From the NCBI GenBank assembly GCA_023055505.1, contig JALIRH010000002.1, positions 16,081,244-16,145,243 on the forward strand: DNA of 64,000 bases. The letters are read 5' to 3'. The notes below the pieces were generated by a model. That model saw only the letters and a program-made list of their open reading frames with translations. It ran no database searches and had not been told where the DNA came from. The position numbers and the translations under genes were made by a program. Below are positions 59,895 through 64,000 of the stretch, piece after piece. The stretch comes from Callipepla californica brunnescens (Eukaryota; Chordata; Aves; Galliformes; Odontophoridae). Within the stretch, counting starts at the first letter, position 1; each line of letters opens with the position of its first letter.

Positions 59895-60147
59895 GGGGTG
59901 TACTGGGAAAGGCCAAAGGATAATAATGTTCACAGTTTGCACCAAATACAAGGCAGTAATTTATCAGAGTGCACAAGTCTCAGAAGTGGTTTCCCAGAAG
60001 GGCTGTGGAAAGTTCATTTCCAAATATCTTCAAAACTCAGGTGGACAAGGCACTGCCTGACTCTGAATTTAGCCCTGCTTCAAGCAAGAGGCTAGACTTG
60101 ATGGTCTTCAAGGTCCCTTCTGAACTCCATGACTCCGTGATCCTGTG
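59895..60147 (+). mobile_element. Old CR1-like 3' end
   Basis: A diverged sense copy. 'agaagggctgtggaaagttc' near 59995, 'aggctagacttgatggtctt' near 60089 and the terminus 'caaggtcccttctgaactcc' then 'atgactccgtgatcctgtg' are CR1-type. The left boundary is uncertain; the more distant similarity suggests an old subfamily. Confidence 0.7.
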
Positions 60148-61344
60148 TGGATCTTTGTATGAGTAAGAGTGAGAAAGCAGTAGCTATGTAAAGCTTGGGG
60201 CAAAAAATGGAAACGCCGTGTAAAAGAATGTAAAAAATAAAAAAAAAATAAAAAACAGTTCATTTTTCGTCTTTGCATTCAAAAGGTCCATCCTTGTGAA
60301 GCCAGTTTTCTGTAGCCATACTAGAGCAAATTTAAACTCACATGTACTTGTTGCAAACCTCAGCTCTGTAGTCTGAGTGTGATGAAAAGCATTCCAAAAC
60401 AGAAAGCCCAATAGGCTTGGTATACACTAATTTTTTAGTCATTTTCTGATGTATATGCTGGCAAACTGGATTCACCATTCTCCTAGAGAACAGGATTGTC
60501 TGCAGCTGCCAAGCTGGCATTTTAGTTCTCACCTTAAAAATGTGATATCCACACATGAACAAACTGTATTGTGCACTCTCCAAGAGAAACATGGTGTCCA
60601 AAGCTGGCAGACAGGAACTGATTGTCTTGTGCCAGTCCAAATTGGAAGAGAATGACACACTAGAGCATATTTTTCTCATTACTGTTTGTGCACTTTTTTT
60701 TTTTTTTTAACTGAAAGAACTGGAAATTAAACTCAAGAGAGCTACTAATGCTATTTTAGAGATGTTAGCCCTTCTTTCCATTTACTTTGCCGAACCCTTA
60801 ATGAAGACATTTATTTTTAATGAATTTGTTCTCATTCGGGGAATATCCTCATGGAAGTTCTTGGAAGTTTTTCATGAGGAAAGCCTGCATAATTGGGTCA
60901 GAAACTGTGAAGTTTGATTGCTTCAGAGAAGTCAGAGCGAAAATGGTGACAATCTTTGATCCCTTACTCAACTTGTAAGATAATTAATTTGATTGCTTCT
61001 AATCTCACTCTCTTAATATCTACAGTCTTCTGTGTGTCATTGGATATCTTTTCTGAGACTAAACACTATATTTTCTAATGAAAACAGCTTTTCACAGAGA
61101 TTATTAAGAGACTGACAGAAGAGTATGAGATAGTTTTGTTTCACTGGTTTTAAAGATAATTGTAGCTTAAAACTAAAAAGAGGATGATTGGAATTCTACC
61201 TGTTGCTTCAAAATCAAGAAAAGGTTTGTTTCTTTGTGTAGTGTGGATATTTTAGGTGTGGCCAGTTAGAGCTTGAAGTGAACCTATGCCAGTGTCAGAA
61301 GGGTGCATGGGACAGAATTCTCACCCTTTTTTGGGAATTCGTGT
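60148..61344. other. Intergenic, no gene seen
   Basis: AT-rich with an A-rich run (60235-60256) and a T15 run (60694-60708). A 113-codon minus frame at 60338-60679 has no domain. Confidence 0.6.
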
Positions 61345-61755
61345 TTTATGTAGGGTTGGTAGGGATACTGGGAGGTCCCTAGTGCAACTTCCTACTAAAA
61401 GTTGGGTCACCAGAGTTGAGGTTGCTCAAGGCCTTGTCCAAGGACGGTGAGTCCATAGCTTCTCTGGACAAACCTCCTCCAGAGCTTATTCATCCTCACA
61501 GAGAAATTTCTTTTCTACGTTCCCAGTGCAAAACCCCTCCTATTTCAGTGCATGTTCACCATCTGACATTCTTTTGCCTGTCACTTCCATAAGCAGTCTG
61601 GCTTCACCTGCTCAGTAACTTCTTTGTGGGTTTGGTTCCCCAAACCTGTCTCTTCTCCACACTGAATGTGCTCAGCTCCCTCAGGTTCTCCTCACAGGGC
61701 CGTGCTCCAGCCCCCAGACTTGTTGGTGGTCCTCCCATGGCCTTGCTCTAGTTTA
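61345..61755 (-). mobile_element. CR1-type 3' region, antisense
   Basis: 'gttggtagggatactgggag', 'gctcaaggccttgtccaagg', 'agagaaatttcttttctacg', 'tcttctccacactgaatgtg' and 'ttctcctcacagggccgtgc' follow CR1 antisense order. It is diverged in the left third. Confidence 0.78.
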
Positions 61756-63929
61756 AGAAGTCTTAGAACTATGCAGAATGTTCCTGTAGTACTAATTTAA
61801 AACATAGTTTGAAGAACTCATGAATTAAGTGTATTTTAAGAATTTAAAGGAGGTAAAGATTGACTCAGAAATGCAGTTTTGGAAGCAAGGTTTTATATGA
61901 CTATTTCTTTTTGAAGTTCAGTTGTAAAGCTTATCAAGATCACTCGTTTCTTTCTTTGAAAATAAGATACATGTCCTCTACTGCAGTATAAAACTACATA
62001 GACTTCCATACTCTTACTGATACTCTGGTCTTGAGAAAGTCTGAAGTGTGGAGGAGTTGAATCTCCCAGGAATATCAATTTGGAGGGATGTAGCAATTTC
62101 TTTTAAAATTAACTTTGGCATCCTTCATTTTAGACCTCTCTCTGCTACACGATGAAGTTAGGATCGTTGCAGATCACATCCTATGGAGACCAATAAAGAA
62201 TAGAAAGATTAAATTACTTCATATTGGAAAAGCAGCAGCATTTTGGCTTTAATATAGCCAAAACGTAGGAGGTAAGATCTTTTACAGTCAGTGAAACCTC
62301 TGTGCAGCACCACACATAAAAATGAACTTTCAGTGAACAGAGTTCTAATTCTATAAAATAATATGATTTCAGGACAGTGTGTAATGAATCATCTCAGCAC
62401 CATTCTATTCAGCAGCATTAATCTGGCTGCTGGGACTTCTGAATAAACTATCTATCTAAAATACACCCCTTCCTTGCTATCCATACAGCTGAAGCTGCTG
62501 CCCAGACTCATCTGGTATTTCTGTTATCGCCACATCATCTTCTTGGGCCTTGAGTAATATAGGCTTCCCGTGAGCATGTCCATCAAACAAGGCTGTTCAG
62601 ACCATTTTCCCAGTTTCTCATTTTGACAAAGCCTCTCTAGAAGGTGTGAAGTGTTGATTAATGGCCTAAAGCTGCATGAGGGCACACACATAGTTTAATG
62701 CCTACAGTGAGTTCTTTGTTGATTTCAGTGAGACTCCAGACAGACACAAAGGTTCAACGGTATCCAACAGAATCCATCCCACTACCTTTCCTTCCTCTGC
62801 TCATTAACCTCACAGATCACCTAACTCTTTTCCTTCTCTCTGTAAACATGCTGTAGGCTCTGCAGTCTCTGTTTAGGCTTCTGAACCACTGACATCATTC
62901 CTTTCAAAATCTTTAATGTTTTTTTCTTAATCAAACCTCAAAATTACCTCCCCTCTTCTCAGTTTGTCAGCCATCATGGACAGCTGGCTATGTTTGAATT
63001 TTTGTTCTCCATTAGTTCTGTGGTTCCTCTTGTTTTTTCAGCCTTTCTTTCCTGTTACCATTCTTTCAGAAACTCGCTCAGAGGTGATCCTCATCCACCT
63101 TCCAGATGCCCAACAGGTGTTGACTACTCTCTTCAAGACATTTCTATTTCCTCCTTCTACCTTCTATCTCTGGAAAGTCTTCTCTTAAGAACACAAATTC
63201 AGGTATCACTCCCATAACGCTGCCTAACAGAGCTGCCATTTTTTCTCTCTTCTTGTTGAAGTCAAAATCTGAGCCTTTCTCAAATGCTTGTGCAAACAAA
63301 AAATCAAGCTTTAAGAGACTTTTCAGGTGCTTTAAACACATTTATTGTGAACAACACTGTCACAGTTGATAGTTGTGAAGTATTGTGGTCATTGTCTTTG
63401 ACCACATTGTCTTTGGTTTGTCAACCAAGCTATACCAAGAAAGATCATTTCTATGTAGTTGTTTTCTAAGCAAGAAATTTCCATCCATCATCGTGTCACA
63501 ATTATCATTCAGATACTTACGGACAAATATTTTGCTTTCTGCAACACTGTATTCTGTGAATTTAAATCTATTTGTAGTCTGATGTCTGTCTAGAACCCAG
63601 TTCCTAGATGTTAGCTTTGATTATATGCTCTTTTTCTTGCAAATTTCTACAGATTCTTCCTCATGATAGGAAGCATAAGGTGGATGACTTTCCTTTGAAA
63701 GCACTTCATGCCTACTATATATCACGTAATATTTAGAGTTCACTTCCCATATCCATTCGATGCAGAATGCAGGTCTCCGTCACCCAAATTCTGAATCTTT
63801 CTGACAAGTACTTTCACACTGCCCCTTCAACAGCTCATCAAGCATAGAAAGAATTCTTCAAAAATTTTAAAAAGTAAAATAAAAGTAATATTTATTTAAA
63901 ATGGTCATAACTGTGATTCAGAAGTGTGT
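61756..63929. other. Intergenic, no gene seen
   Basis: AT-rich unique sequence. Short frames (up to 75 codons) have no domains. No RNA gene, repeat or promoter-like patch was recognised. Confidence 0.6.
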
Positions 63930-64000
63930 GCTTGCAGCCTGGAAGGCCAACTATATCGTGGGCTGCAATAAAAAAGGGGTGGTGAGCAGGGAAAAGGAGG
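63930..64000 (+). mobile_element. CR1 fragment running off the right edge
   Basis: 'gcctggaaggccaactatat' followed by 'cgtgggctgcaataaaaaag' corresponds to the CR1 ORF2 end, the same segment seen at about 20028-20070 in the mosaic. It continues beyond the window. Confidence 0.72.

Noticed and set aside
1..64000. Exons of RSPO2 or EMC2, CRISPR-like arrays and tRNA genes
   Set aside because: I looked for recognisable coding segments of the usual neighbours, for regularly spaced repeats and for tRNA-like A/B boxes with a fold, and found none I could support by eye.

Overview
This is a vertebrate nuclear window, and the interspersed repeats point to a bird, most likely a galliform such as chicken. 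About twenty CR1 LINE fragments (mostly 3' ends) are spread over both strands. There is one internally deleted mariner copy resembling the chicken Galluhop family and one solo retroviral LTR. No bacterial-type gene organisation, CRISPR array or confident RNA gene is visible.

The only protein-coding gene I can support is EIF3E (eIF3 subunit e, also called INT6) on the + strand. Its 13 coding exons run from the ATG at 25671 to the TGA at 44937, every intron is GT-AG, and the joined frame is 445 codons with no interruption. It has a CpG-island promoter (about 25500-26010) with two NRF-1-type sites, a probable 5'TOP start about 21 nt before the ATG, and a poly(A) signal at 45034-45039. Largely complete conservation of the protein and intact splice sites indicate a functional gene.

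Layout. 1-25.5 kb: intergenic DNA upstream of EIF3E, AT-rich, holding a CR1 3' end (1-430), a CR1 reverse-transcriptase fragment (4584-5065, minus), the mariner copy (7503-8043, flanked by TA), the solo LTR (11064-11410, flanked by CAGAG) and a mosaic of four CR1 pieces (19640-21556). 25.5-45.1 kb: EIF3E, whose introns hold three CR1 fragments and some striking homopolymers, notably C21 and G25 near opposite ends of the longest intron (intron 10). 45.1-64 kb: intergenic DNA downstream of EIF3E, rich in CR1 fragments in both orientations; the last one runs off the right edge. In vertebrates EIF3E usually lies between RSPO2 and EMC2, but no exon of either is recognisable here.

I found no convincing new gene system. 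The observations most worth a second look are in EIF3E: the C-tract/G-tract pair in intron 10, a strong decoy splice acceptor in the same intron that would give an immediate stop codon, and oppositely oriented CR1 copies in introns 1 and 5 that could pair and favour circularisation of exons 2-5.
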